The notes under the pieces were generated by a model that worked only from the letters and a program-made list of their open reading frames with translations, had not been told where the DNA came from and made no database searches. This document shows positions 47,685 through 59,766 of a DNA stretch of 64,000 nt, in pieces (the first letter of the stretch is position 1; each line of letters starts with the position of its first letter). This stretch comes from Hypericum androsaemum (Eukaryota; Streptophyta; Magnoliopsida; Malpighiales; Hypericaceae): positions 19,898,221 through 19,962,220 of the forward strand of contig OZ023181.1 of NCBI GenBank assembly GCA_963995505.1. The letters run 5' to 3'. A program made the translations under genes and the position numbers.

Positions 47685-48361
47685 TAGGGGTGAGTTCGGT
47701 GCGGTTTTGCGGTGTCGGTGTCAAAATTGACACCGCACCGCACTTTTTGTTTTAAAAAATTTTAAACCGTCGGTGTAGCGGTTTTGTCTTAAACTGCAAT
47801 GAAACGGTGCGGTGCGGCCCGGCTTGCATAAGCCGAGCCTGCGGTTTTAAACCGCAGATAAATTAAAAGCCAAAAAAATATTCATCATCTAAACGGTGCG
47901 GTGCGGCTCGGCTTCATCGAACGAATCTTCATCATCATCATCTATGCGTTGGCCAAAAAAACTTAAAGTGCTCCGCCAAGCCCATTCGCAGCAAGCAAAA
48001 AAAAAAGCGTACATCAATCAAAGCAAATTGCCAAATTCTAACATCAATGTCTTCTTGAGAGAGACGGTGGAGGCCGGTGTAGGGTGGAGACATCGTCTGT
48101 GTTTGGCGGTTTTTCGATTTGGGAATTTTATGATTTGGGGATTTAGGGTTTTCTGATTTGGGGCTTTTGTGTAGGGTTGTTTGACGGTGGAGGCCAGTGT
48201 AGGGTTATTTGACGGTGGAGGCCGGTGTAGGGTGGAGACCTCGGTTTCGGTGTCAAACCGCACCATGAAACCGCATCAGCAATTCGGTTTGGTTTTTGTT
48301 CGGTTTGTGATGTGCGGTTTGGTGCGGTTTTCAGTTTAAATCGGTTTCTGGCTCACTCCTA
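47685..48361. mobile_element. hAT-type non-autonomous element, 677 bp
   Basis: Terminal repeats TAGGGGTGAG (left) and CTCACTCCTA (right; reverse complement TAGGAGTGAG). Perfect 8-bp target duplication CTAGCAGC at 47677-47684 and 48362-48369. The interior is rich in GCGGTTT/CGGTGCGG motifs and has a repeated GACGGTGGAGGCC unit (three times, about 48063-48230). No transposase frame. Confidence 0.92.
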
Positions 48362-48369
48362 CTAGCAGC

Positions 48370-49210
48370 ACCGAATCCAACCCCCGCAAACATAAGAGTT
48401 TAGTCGTTTATATATTTATCTAGCAAAAACACAGTTCATAAACACATTAAAATATTTAGAACAACAAAAAGGATCACATCATATTACTAGAAATGCAACG
48501 GTTATCGAACTCCAATCAGTAGCCATCTCAGCGCCGGAGCCCACCGGAATTTCGGGTCCCACTTGATGCGCCGGAACGGGGACAGCTGACGCCAAGTCGC
48601 CGACGGAACGCTAAATCTCTTTCAAATCCTCAAATTAATATTACGGTGAATTATAGTATTAGCCGTAAAGCAGAAGGTTTCTTAGGCTGTAACGTACGTC
48701 CACCCACCGCCTTCAAGTATTATTCAAGTACGCAGCCTAAAAGATAGCGATTAGGCGAAGTACTCCCAAGATTATGTGCTTCTTTAAACCTTTTTCTTTT
48801 TTAATGTTTAGCAATAAGTCTTCTGTTATTTTTCTGAATTATAAGCTGAGCTGAGCCACATCAGATTTTTTTGGATGCCGGATTTAGAAGGCTGTTATGG
48901 AGAAATTATGATTTACGCTAGGGACGATTCTTTCTGAATTTTTTTGGGTGAATATAAATTTTGGTGAATCGAACCTGAACTCTGAAATTTTAGATGGGTT
49001 AGGTTTTGTTTTTCTCCAAAACAAAATTTTTTTCTTTTTCGCAAGAAGTAGCAACATGATTCGAATAACGACGTGGTAATTTTAATATGTTTTTTCACCA
49101 AATCTCATTGGACCAAAGTTTGAAAAAGTTTTGACTTTGCTAATATTTCATGACACGAGAGTCGTACGATCAACAACGGAATCATGAGATGAACTCACTG
49201 TGATATGTTA
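48370..49210. other. Gene-free spacer
   Basis: No supported feature. A short GC-richer patch at about 48525-48615 has no identifiable frame. Confidence 0.4.
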
Positions 49211-49219
49211 AAATTTAAA

Positions 49220-50438
49220 GAGTAAATTACTCCATTGTCCTTGGAGTTTGGTCATCTTCTTCCGCGGGTCCTTTGATTTCAAAAAAGGTTTCGCTAGTCT
49301 CCCGACTTTGGTTTTAGATACTCTCAAGTCCCTGTAATAAGAATATGTCATTTTCTTGCCGAAATATGCAATTTTTTCTGGCGAATCTCCACTTGAAAAG
49401 ACTAAAATGCCCCTCAATTAACAAAAAAGCATATTTTCTTCTTCCTCAACCTTCCTTCTTCTTCCTCCCACTTCATCTTCTTCCTCCAACTAAAACTCTA
49501 ACCTCCAACCATCAACTAAAATTTAAACTCAAACCTTCTTAGTGAGAATTAAACTAATTAGAGAGTCAAGAATCCTAAATTTTAACATTCTAATTAGATT
49601 AAAAATAAAAATTAGAAAATATTCTCAATCATTCCACTGTTAGCTCAGGGAGCACGAAATACACAACATCTACCAAAACAAGAGGTCCATACCCAACACC
49701 CCCTACCCAGTGGCCTGGATTGCCATCTTCTGTTTCATAGCCACACAACTTCCATTTCAAAGCCATAACTCAGCCCTTCCGCCCTCCAAGACGACGTCGT
49801 CCCCCACCCACATGCTGCTTTTCCCCTCCTCCGACTCCAAACAATTTGGCATCCATTTTCTCCTCCACCGCCACTGCTTCCCTCTCACCGCCACCCTTAC
49901 CAGCCTGGCTTCCGCCTCCACAGTCTCACGGTGGTGGAATTGGTAAAACCCAGTTTGTGATTCCCGAAACAATGGTGGAATTGGTAATTTTTAATTCTAA
50001 GTTTCTCGGCATTGGGGCGTCGGAGAAGGGGACCAAGGGACTGAGCAAGAAGACGAAACGGCGAAAAAATTAGAATTTTTTATGTGGATGGCCTTATGTT
50101 CGAATTAGGATTATTCAAGTTATAATTTTTTTAATTAATTTGAAATCTTCAACATTAGATTTGGATTTCTGATTCGATTTTGTGTTTTGGTTGGTTGGTT
50201 TGAGTTGAAGAAGATGAAATAGGAGGAAAAAATGAAGCGGGAGGAAGAAGAAATTTTTTTTAAGTGAGAAGATATTTTAGTCTTTTCAAGTAGAGTTTCG
50301 CATGAAAAAATGATATATTCTGGTTATAGGGATCAGAGAATATCTAAAACCAAAGTCGAAGATGAACAAAATCTTTTTAAAATTAAGGGACTCGCAGAAG
50401 AGGATGACCAAACACTAGAAACAAAGAGTAATTTATCC
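49220..50438. mobile_element. Long-TIR Mutator-like element (possible Pack-MULE)
   Basis: Terminal inverted repeats of roughly 170-220 bp: left 49220 to about 49440, right about 50265-50438 (GAGTAAATTACTC against GGATAAATTACTC, then TTTGGTCATC, ACTTTGGTTTTAGATA and CTTGAAAAGACTAAAAT matching inverted). Perfect 9-bp target duplication AAATTTAAA at 49211-49219 and 50439-50447, as expected for Mutator. No transposase is seen. The centre (about 49690-50075) is much GC-richer than the surroundings and codon-like, which suggests captured host sequence. Confidence 0.9.
49690..50075 (+). other. Coding-like cargo inside the MULE
   Basis: GC-rich block with open frames on both strands, for example 49710-49946 (Ser/Leu/Pro-rich) and 49846-50073. 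I do not recognise the source gene. The contrast with the AT-rich TIRs is the only evidence for capture. Confidence 0.45.
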
Positions 50439-50447
50439 AAATTTAAA

Positions 50448-51645
50448 TATCTAACCCCAAACTTTTATATTATGTTGATATTATTATATTGCTAATTACA
50501 ATAAGTTGAATTATTATATAAGTACTAATAATCCACTACTCATATTTTTTTTGTTAGATATTGAGGTGGTATCGGAGCTGATTGAAAATCAATTAAAACG
50601 ACTTGCAATACTGTAAAACATTTATCGAACGATTCTTGCCGGGAAGAAAACACCAATCATATAAATAATTAATAGCCACTTTAAAAGAAATAATTCAAAG
50701 GTATCCCATCCATATGATCAATGTTAATTAATTAGTAGACGCTGGACGAGATAAGATAATGCGAATATGGCTACAATAAATACATCTATTAAGCCATTGG
50801 ATATTATATTTTAGAGAAAAAGAGCATACACGAAACTTCCAAAAAGCTAATTGCAATTCTCTCGATTGAAAGAAAAGGGATCTTCTAAAAAAAAGAAAAA
50901 AGAAAAGGGATGTCCAGGGTGGCGCCGTGTTCCCCCGTACAAGCACAGAACATATACGGCACATAATTATATTAGGCAAAGTAAAAAAAAACACTCGAAT
51001 CAAGTAACGAATGTCCGGTGAATGACATATTATATTTTTATAAATATAATTAAGTCTTATTTCTTAAAACTTTTAGAAATAGTTTGTCATTTTTTAAAGA
51101 TTTAAATTCTGAAATTGAATTAATTACCACAATAAATTATCAAGTATAAGCTCGTATCAAAATTGATATACTCTTTCTCCTTTTCACAGTTCGAATCTCT
51201 TCTGGCAAATTAATTTAATCAGGAGGCTAAAATTTATTTATTTATTGTTGTTTAGAGAACAGAACAAGCTTTTCTTAAAAAAATAGAGAACAGAACAAGC
51301 CCCTCGCTGCTCACTTATTGTACTCGATAATTTATACATTTAATTTTCAAAAAATATACTGTTTCTACTAGGTAGACTATATAATTACCTAAATACCCAA
51401 CATATACTGTTAAGCTTTCACAATCACAACTAAATTGATTTTTTCCCTCGTTATTTATACTAGACGATTTTAACGACACGAACTCAATATATCTTTAATA
51501 AAGTTAAAACAATATAGTTATTAGTAATAGAAGAATTAATTATCAGTTGATATGTATTTTTACAAGCTTTATAGAAATACCATTTTGTCCTTATAATTAC
51601 ATTTACTCCTCATTTACAAGTGATTTTCGGCCTTGTCATATGCTC
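50448..51645. other. AT-rich gene-free region
   Basis: No supported gene or element between the MULE and copia copy 3. A short phrase AGAGAACAGAACAAGC is duplicated at about 51253 and 51285. Confidence 0.4.
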
Positions 51646-51650
51646 CCAAC

Positions 51651-52065
51651 TGTTTGGAATTATGCCCACATAATAGTGCGCAAAGAACTCGAATATAAGA
51701 GGTTATGTGATTCAATCTAATGCCTATATTCATGAGAAAAAAGATAAATTTTTTAATGATATCGAGTCACAAAACCATACATAATATTAGGGTAACACAC
51801 TAGCCTTAGGGTAACACACTTTTATATAGAGACAAATCCTTGTACATCAAAAAACCTATCTAGGTCGTCATAGGAGTCCAAAACAAGAGTCCGAAAGAAA
51901 TAAGAAATGACTACCAGCACCACCTAGCTGTCGCTAGGGGTCTATCGATCGCTATGTCATCAGAAGCCCCACTTTATGGAACACCCCTTTGCTGTCGCTA
52001 AGGGCTAGCGGGTGCTAGCCCGTCCGAGTTTTCCACATTTTTTATTTCTCCGATACTTCTCAACA
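51651..52065 (-). repeat. 3' LTR of copia copy 3
   Basis: 415 bp; plus-strand sequence begins TGTTTGGAATTATG and ends TTCTCAACA. Partial duplication of the GGGTAACACACT phrase accounts for part of the extra length. Confidence 0.88.
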
Positions 52066-52289
52066 ATCTCTACCTTGACGAGAAATCATCCTGTGCGAGG
52101 AACCATGAAGCTCCACTCGAAATTCAACAAACTCCACCTTGATAAAATCAAACTGGCTCTACCGACTTTATCTCGAACCATAGATACACTCCATCAATAA
52201 GACCATCTCCACTTTCTCATCTCCTCTTTCAATTACTTGGAGCCAGTCCCCAAACTCGAGCAACTCTTGAGCTTGCTTGGCCTATATTC

Positions 52290-53920
52290 TCAAACCTCCA
52301 TTGAATCCCAACAAGCAAGTTCACTTGTCGAAGCAACTTTGTGACCATTAAACGCACTCTCTATTTTTCGATCACCATTATACTTTGCAATCTCGAAATG
52401 CTTCTCCATTGGATCTTTTTGCCTTAAACTAATGCTACGTGCCATAGCATACAAATGGCAACATTTTGTTCCACCAAGTAGAACTCTCGACATGTCACCA
52501 ACTCCACAGTTCAGCCTTAAGTGAGATACCCGACTCGCCCCTGGTGTCATCAATGGCTTCGCATTTCCAATGACAAACATACTCGACACCTTTGACGTGC
52601 ACGTCCCTTTAGACAACCATAGTGGGGCCTTGCTAACAATGTCAAGCCATTCATGTCAAGCCTTTGCTTCATCATACAAGAGCATCTCCCCTCTCCATCG
52701 AAACTGTAAGATGTGACTCCACCTACAACTGTGCCCCCAACTAACATATAGGTATTCTTTGCATCTCTTTCACCCTTCATCACCACCACAACATATTTTT
52801 TCACCTCAATTAGCCCGCCTACAACCTTATAGATGTACCCACTATGATCCAAGGCTCGTAATAAGATCAAATTCTTCTCCAACTTCAGACCATGCCTAAC
52901 CCCACACAATTTTTTCTCAACACCATCCTACATCTTCATTCAGATATCACCTAAGCCAGCGATCCTACAAGTAGAATCATCACCCAGAGTCACCATACAT
53001 GAATCAACGAACCTGTAGGTATCGAACCGTCCCCTTTTTGACGTCATATGAAAGGAACAAACGCTATCTAAAATCCAAAAATTACAGTACTTTGGACCTG
53101 ACAAAATAGAAAAATAGTCACCATTCGACCTGTCGAGCAAGAGACTATATTCATGGAACCCGATCTATTTCTCTCGTGGTCCCGAGTTCTTCTTGGACAA
53201 TCCTTCTTCACGTGTCCTTTTTCTCAGCCTCGAAGCAATTTCGCTTGAACTTCATTGACCTCGACCTGGATCCTCTTCCATCTTCACTACGACCACCATG
53301 GCTATCCCTCACAACCAGCATTACTATTTGTCCATCGCCAGTTTTTCTCCTTTGGTGAAACCCAAGCAGAGCACTTGTGATATCCTCCAACACCAGAGAT
53401 TCCTTCCTCTAAGTTACAGTTGTAACCAAATTCTCGTAGGAACGTGGTAAGGAATCTAGGAGCAACAATACCTTATCTTCCTCATCGAACTTCACATCGA
53501 CCCTTCTCAAATGACTCAATAGTTGTAGTTGATTAAAAATATTAATGTATTGGCTAAAATCCGAGCTCTCCATCATCTTAAGCACATACAAATTTTGCTT
53601 AAGATAAAACTTGTTCGACAAAGACTTAGACATATACCTTGTCTCTAACTTCTTCCAAATCTCAGCTGGTGACTTCTCATCCATGACCTGATATAACACG
53701 TCATTCGCCAAATACAAAGCGAATCGTCGCCACCGCCTTGGCTTCAAACTCCACCCACTCATGGTCCTCCATCTTCTCAGACTTTTTCTGTCAGAGCGCG
53801 CTCGCTATCCTTTGTTGCACCAGGAGATCCTTGACACGCCTTTTTCATAACCCAAAATTTGATAATCCATCGAACTTCATAAGAGCAAACTTCGCGCCGT
53901 ATGACATCCTCCAACCTTAG
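52290..53920 (-). pseudogene. Frameshifted gag-protease remnant of copia copy 3
   Basis: Fragments in several frames from high to low coordinate: gag (EIWKKLETRYMSKSL, LVTTVT, LEDITSALLGFHQRRK), disrupted zinc knuckle (CFEAEKKDT), protease region WILDSVCSFHMTS, pre-integrase-like part, and the NAKPLMTP/LYAMARSIS block. The protease Gly is Val here. Non-functional. Confidence 0.85.
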
Positions 53921-53933
53921 CTCTGATACTAGT

Positions 53934-54307
53934 TGTTAAGAATTACACCCACAAGAGAACAATAGCACACAAAGAACAAGGACACAAGAGTTTACATAGT
54001 TCGACCTAATGCCAACGTCCACGGGGAGAAAGGAGAATTTTTATTGATGATATGCATACATAACCTTAGGGTAAAAAGCTTTTATATAGAGACAAATTCT
54101 TGTACATCGAGAAACATATCCTAAGAGTCCAAAACAAGAGTCCAAACAAAACAGGAAACGACTATCATCACCACCTAGTGGTCGCTAGAGGTCTAGCAAT
54201 CGCTGATCATCAGAAACCCCACTTTCTGGAACACCCTTCTAACGGTCGCTAAAAAACTAGCGCCATCCGACTTACCACATTGTTTATTTCTTCGACATTT
54301 CCTAACA
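53934..54307 (-). repeat. 5' LTR of copia copy 3
   Basis: 374 bp, TG...CA ends; plus-strand sequence begins TGTTAAGAATTAC and ends TTTCCTAACA. Confidence 0.88.
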
Positions 54308-54312
54308 CCAAC

Positions 54313-55162
54313 TACCACAAGCAGCGGCGAGGTTAAGTCCAAGTTAAGGGTAAACAAAGAATTTTAAAAGACAAAAAAGAAATAAAAAAAAGTCAAGAAA
54401 AAACGAATAAAAAGGTATATATCATCTAAAAGAACAGAGGAAAATTTTAAAAGTTGGGGGGTCACAACTTGTAAAGGACAAAGCAGCGGGTTTGCCGGTA
54501 TAAAAGCTAGTGGCTCGACACGTGGCAGAATGAGCACCGTAGGATCATCACCAGATTGACCACATAACATTCCACTTGAGTTGAGAGACTGCAAGAAAGA
54601 GACACAAGAGAGAATGGAAAGAGAGACAACAGAGAAGAAGAAATTAAATCGATATTACTCGACTGATATTAAAAATTACACCAAACAAAATCATCAACAT
54701 CATCCACGGGCAACAAAATTACAAAAACATACACCAGGTTTTCTTTAATTCAGAAACAGCATGGTTATTGTAGAGGAAGAGACATAAGTATAAGAGAAAG
54801 AAGAAGGGGAGAGAGAGAGAGAGAGAGAGAGACACAAGGGGTGAGAAAGATGGAGTCTGTGTATTATTAGGGACATAAATTGGCGTAACAGAGGAGAGAG
54901 ATAGAGAGAGAGAGAGGAGAGAGAGTATGGCGGCGTTGCAGGAATTGCAGCTGTAGAATTCTGCGACTGGGAATTAAATGCCCCCCTTCCCCTCCCCTAA
55001 CTCCATCCCAAACCAAACCAAACCAAACCAAACCAAATCCACATAGAATTAAATCAAACCACCTTTCCAAATCCTCTATAGCAGGAATTGAATTCTGATG
55101 TGGGATTTTGAGAAGGGCTCAGATTTTACGTGTATGGAACTGAGGGGATCAGGGAAGAAGAA
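54313..55162 (+). promoter_or_regulatory. Promoter and 5' UTR of the SHI/STY gene
   Basis: Begins right after copia copy 3. Contains two GA microsatellites (about 54809-54831 and 54894-54926) and five AACCA units at about 55013-55037. GA tracts upstream of plant developmental regulators can bind BPC/GAGA factors (family knowledge). A function here is inferred. The copia insertion lies about 850 bp before the ATG. Confidence 0.5.
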
Positions 55163-56947
55163 ATGGCTGGGCTGTTCTCACTAGGGAGTGGACTAAGCAC
55201 CGGAGGAGGAGGAGGAGGAAGAGGTAGCGAGGAGAATCAACCGACCGGCGAAATCCCACAGGAGACATGGTTCTGGTACAACAACAAGGCGGCGGCGGCG
55301 GCGAGCAATAACGAGCCCGATCAGCAGCTCCCGTACAGCAAGGCCACGCTGGAGCTATGGCAGCACCAGCAACAGCAGGAGCTTCTCTACCAGCGGCACC
55401 ACCAGGAGCTCTACGCGTCGGCCGCGGGGCTCGCGGTGGGTCCCAGCGGAGGAGGGGGCGGGGACGAGAGGTCGGCCGCTGCATTGATGATGATGAGGTC
55501 GTCCGGGGCGGGGGGAGGGATGAGCTGCCAGGACTGCGGGAACCAGGCCAAGAAGGACTGCCCGCACATGCGGTGCCGAACCTGCTGCAAGAGCCGCGGG
55601 TTCGATTGCCAGACCCACGTGAAGAGCACGTGGGTCCCCGCTTCCAAGCGCCGTGAGCGCCAGCAGCAGCTCGTTGCTATGCAACAGCAGCAACAACAAG
55701 GCGGCGGAGGAGGAGGAGGAGGAGACAGTGGTAGCAATCCGAAGCGGCCGAGGGAGGACCCTTCTTCCTCCTCTCTCGCTTGCACCCGCTTCCCTTCCTC
55801 CTCCAACAACCCCACAGGTGGGTGGTTAGTTAATTCTTCTCTTTAGTTGTTGTTGTTGTTGTTGTTTACTCTTTTGTCTTTTCTCCATATTTGGCCACAG
55901 CTGAGATTGACTTTTTCCCAGAGAATCTACGAAAGGGTAGAAGAAGAAGAAGAGAGGAATCTGAAACCGACACCTCCCTTTCTTCATCTTCCCTTTCCCC
56001 TCCTATTCCCCTTCTTATTAGACCTTTCCTTTGTAAACCCTTCTTCTACTACAAGTACTCTTACTTGGAAAACCCTGAGGAGATGGCGAGAGTTAGCCGC
56101 CCACCCAACTTGGATTCATTTAACAACATCTTAGTTTTTTAATGAACTATTTTTTTTAATGAATAAATCTAAATAGTCCTATTTTTTTTAACTCTTAATA
56201 CCAGAATTAAAAACTTGACGATCTGACCTATTTTGTTATTATAAATGCATATCCATAACAAATCATCACATTCTCCCTTTCTTTTTTTTAATGATAATTT
56301 TTAAGAACTATAATTCTCTGAATTTGTAGATTGTTCCATTTAACATTACATTCCCCCTCTCTCTTATATTAACTACTTCGTTATCTATCCATAGATGTAC
56401 ACAAAAGTGTTTTGTTGGTTGTTTCTTTCTTTCTTATTTTTTGTTATTGATGGGTTTATTATTAGGGTTAGAGGTGGCGGGGACATTCCCAGCGCAAGTT
56501 AGCTTGTCGGCGGTGTTCCGGTGCGTGAGAGTGAGCAGCTTCGACGACAGCGAGAACGAGGAGCAGTTAGCCTACCAGACGGCGGTTAACATCGGCGGCC
56601 ACGTGTTCAAGGGCATACTCTACGACCGCGGCCCGGAATCCGCCTCAAACTACAACGCCGCCGCCCCGCCTCCCCCCTCCGCCGGTGACACCACCTCCTC
56701 CGGAGACGCCTGCGGAAACAGCACCACCGGAGGCGGAGGAGGCCTCCAGCCCCTCAACCTGATCACAGCCGCCGCCACCACCGCCTCCGCGGAGATCATC
56801 TCCCCCACCAGCGGGAGGGGAGGCGGTGGGGTAACAATTGCCTCCTCCGGCGGCAGTTTTCTGGACCCTAACTCGCTCTACTCGGCTCCGCTTAACACGT
56901 TCATCGCCGCCTCCAGCGCGCAGTTCTTCCCGAGCCCGCGGTCGTGA
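55163..56947 (+). CDS. STY1: SHI/STY (SRS) RING-like zinc-finger transcription factor
   Basis: Plant-specific nuclear activator of auxin biosynthesis genes, active in gynoecium, stamen and leaf development (family knowledge). Two exons, 55163-55817 and 56466-56947, joined within a Gly codon, giving 378 residues. The RING-like finger at 122-152 has the family spacing CQDC, KKDC, RCRTCC, GFDC, THVKSTW, followed by a basic stretch ([11 protein letters not shown]). The second exon holds the IXGH domain ([29 protein letters not shown]) with IGGH at 261-264. Low-complexity Gly, Gln and Ala runs flank both domains. The start is the ATG at 55163 (MAGLFSLG). Upstream codons in frame are non-ATG. The single intron between the two domains is typical of the family. 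STY1/STY2 identity is suggested by neighbours. Confidence 0.93.
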
Positions 56948-58570
56948 TCGTTCCGAAAAGAAAAAAAAGGGTACCGTTTCTGCTTTCTTTGCCTCTCTCT
57001 CTTTGGTTCGTGGATTGAGATTGTATGTTGTTCATCTTCTTCTTTGTGGTATAAAAATGAAGCTGTGAAAAAGAATAGAGAGATTAATTATTAGTGTAAT
57101 TTGACACGTTCAATATTATTATTATTATTATTATTCATCAACAAAAGGGTTAGCAGCTAGCTAGGTTGAGAGCTTTAGAGAGGAACAATGTTGAGAGAGA
57201 GAAAGAGAGAGACCCAGTAACCACATTTATGTTGTTGTTTTTATTTCCATTATTAATATTTATATAATCCTTTTGTCTTCCTTTACTTTGGATTTCCCCC
57301 TTATCTTCCTCGCGAATCATGTAATGTGGATTCTTTTACAGTAAAGTTGAAATTTGGTAGAGAAAATATTATCTTCCTTTATAGTCTTGAGTGACTCAAG
57401 ATCTGATTAGTCATTCTGGTCGATGTTGTTCGGAAACAAAGTTGTTAAGATTTTTTTTAGAAGAAGTTGTTAAGATTTAGACGGTACGCTGCCTTGTTCC
57501 CCTGGATACCCGTAAGTTTGCCGGCCAGAGATGGGACGGAATTGGTTCCTTCTCTAGTTGGGCAAACTATAAAACTCATATATACACTATTATAACTAAA
57601 CTCTCTCTCCATTTTGTTCTACTTGACGCGGTATGGGCGTTGTGTCCAGCCATGCATGAGCATTCAAATTCAAAAGGTGGAAGAAAAATTGGGCTCCCCT
57701 CCTTCTAAATTCTCTCTCTCTTGAAATCCATGCCCCATGTAATATCTTATTAAGTTTATATCACTCGTTACTCGTATAGGTTCCACCCAGGTAAGAGTTT
57801 TGAATGGAGGTAAAGTTCATAACAAATATTTAACATTGGCTTGTTCATAATGTCTCTCGGACTCGAATCTTGTTAGTCAAACTAAACAACTTTTTTACTT
57901 TACTTGCCCCATGTGATATTGTTATTGTTATTGTAAGCATATTGTTGGGATTGTTTCCGCTCTAAGGTTGCTTGTTAGGATTGACATGGGAATTTTTTAC
58001 TTTTGATGGTAAATCAAGAAACATTGCTTGTCCAACTGCTTCCTTGTTTGATTTAGGTAGAGATTCTCCCTTTGTACATCAATTAATATAAATACACACA
58101 CAAAGTTACAAACACATGGCTGGACATTGAATTTTTTTACTCTTTGGGTGAAAATGTGGTGTAAATAAGGGCTCTCTAAGAATTTGGAACCTTTCCATAA
58201 TCTACCCACAACTCTGACCACATAGCATGTTCTAACTACTGCACAATAATTGTACCACCTCTCTCTCCCATAGTTTTAAGGCATTCTCTCTTCTCCCAAA
58301 AAAATTGACCAGTTAATTTTGATTTGATATGTGGAATAAGTAAATACCACATATTCATGCACCTCTAGTTCAGGCTTCATAAATTCCTTGGAGTAAGCTT
58401 ACTGCTAAGTGGTAATCTGCCTCAACTGTGAGATGAAGTCACATGCAGGTCGTGCGCTGTATTGAGGGAAATAACAATATGGATCTTGGTCTGATTGATT
58501 AGGTTATTAGTTACTTGCTTTATGAATCGTCTAGGAAGTGTATGTTGAGAATTAACATTTTGCACGTGGT

Positions 58571-58830
58571 AAGTTGTTGAGTTTGGTTTATAAGTATTAT
58601 GAAATAGACCTACACATTGTCATAGGTTTTGGATCAAATATAAAAATTTAATTACGTAGTATCAAAATAGGTTAATTCGGTAACCCGTTAAAACAGGTTG
58701 ATTCGGTGACCCGTTGCTGTTTACACGACTGGCACAAACAACTTGTGGCAAGCGGTTGAGATTGGTTTATAAGTTTAACAAAATTCATCTACTTGTTGCA
58801 TTAAAATAGTTTAGATGCGAATGTAGTAAT
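58571..58830 (+). mobile_element. Possible degenerate TRIM
   Basis: Two imperfect direct repeats (about 58571-58640 and 58746-58815) share GTTGAG-TTGGTTTATAAGT. Between them TAGTATCAAAAT at about 58657 could be a decayed tRNA-Met primer site. No target duplication seen. Confidence 0.4.
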
Positions 58831-59107
58831 TGATTAGCTTCTGCTTTTACTTTTTTGGGTCGTGATTCTGCTTTTATATTTCATCTACTAGTACGTACAT
58901 ATAATTTGGTAATTGGTTTCTGAGTATCGTACAAATTAACGAGGAAACAAGAACATTAATAGATGATAGGGTAATTACGTGTCTTTTAGTGATATAATCA
59001 GAGTACTCTCAGGTAAATTATTTAGATAAAATTGACGGTTCATGATATTTATTTGCATAATTGATTCTGATTGTCCTTTGTAGTTATGTACATTTAAACC
59101 AATAATT

Positions 59108-59345
59108 GCAAATTGGTTTGTCCTCCAGATTCCTGGGGAGATGCATAGTTTCAGAAAGAGACATGAAACAACCATGCACGGCTAATGAAAGTAATTAGAT
59201 TATTTATTTTTGATTAAATTGGTTTGTCCTCCAGATTACTGTGTTCGTTTTTTCAACTCTCCAAGTGTGTATTCGAATTATTTTAGGGTGTGTATTACAT
59301 GCTAATGAAAATATTTAGATTATTGATTTTTGATAAAATTTAGTT
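59108..59345 (+). repeat. Imperfect local duplication
   Basis: TTGGTTTGTCCTCCAGATT and GCTAATGAAARTAWTTAGATT occur twice in the same order, giving two units of roughly 110-125 bp. Confidence 0.6.
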
Positions 59346-59766
59346 TCTCACTGAATCATGTAAAATCTACTATAAAAATGATGAATATTAACTATTGATA
59401 AGTTATACTTGCGGAGCAATTATTGAATTTTTTTTAACATGCATGCATCAAATTTTAACAAGACATGGGAAATAGATATTCTATTATTTGCTGGTAGACT
59501 AATCGGTCAATGCTTTTATTTACAAATTTAAGGTTGATTGAAACTACATGAGTAAAGCCTACTATATATTTAGTCGTTGCAAGTAATCAGAATTATCAAT
59601 TTGCTTGTAGGTATGTATGATCATAGTTATATATTTTTTCTGGTGATTCTCAGCTACTCGAGTCGACTATTATCGGGCTCTATTAGGGGTGGCTATCCAA
59701 ATTGTGTTTTTCACGTTAGTTAGACTTGAACTCAAAATCTACTTAAATGAATCCATTTGTTTTACC

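Larger units (their letters stand above)
51651..54307 (-). mobile_element. Non-autonomous Ty1-copia retrotransposon, copy 3
   Basis: Minus-strand element: 5' LTR 53934-54307, 3' LTR 51651-52065. Perfect 5-bp target duplication CCAAC at 51646-51650 and 54308-54312. Primer-site complement GCTCTGATACTA at 53920-53931. Internal layout as in copy 1 (gag, protease region, then the GNAKPLMTP/LYAMARSIS block) but with frameshifts. LTRs are longer than in copies 1 and 2 and contain extra GTCGCTAG-type repeats, so this is a diverged subfamily. Confidence 0.92.
56948..59758. other. 3' UTR of STY1 and gene-free spacer
   Basis: 3' UTR includes an ATT microsatellite at about 57113-57135. No gene follows. 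Two repeats are listed separately: a TRIM-like relic near 58.6 kb and a local duplication near 59.2 kb. Confidence 0.5.

Noticed and set aside
55149..55815. Long frames opposite or out of frame with the SHI/STY exon 1
   Set aside because: Shadows of a GC-rich exon with low-complexity Pro/Leu composition. The real frame has the RING-like finger.
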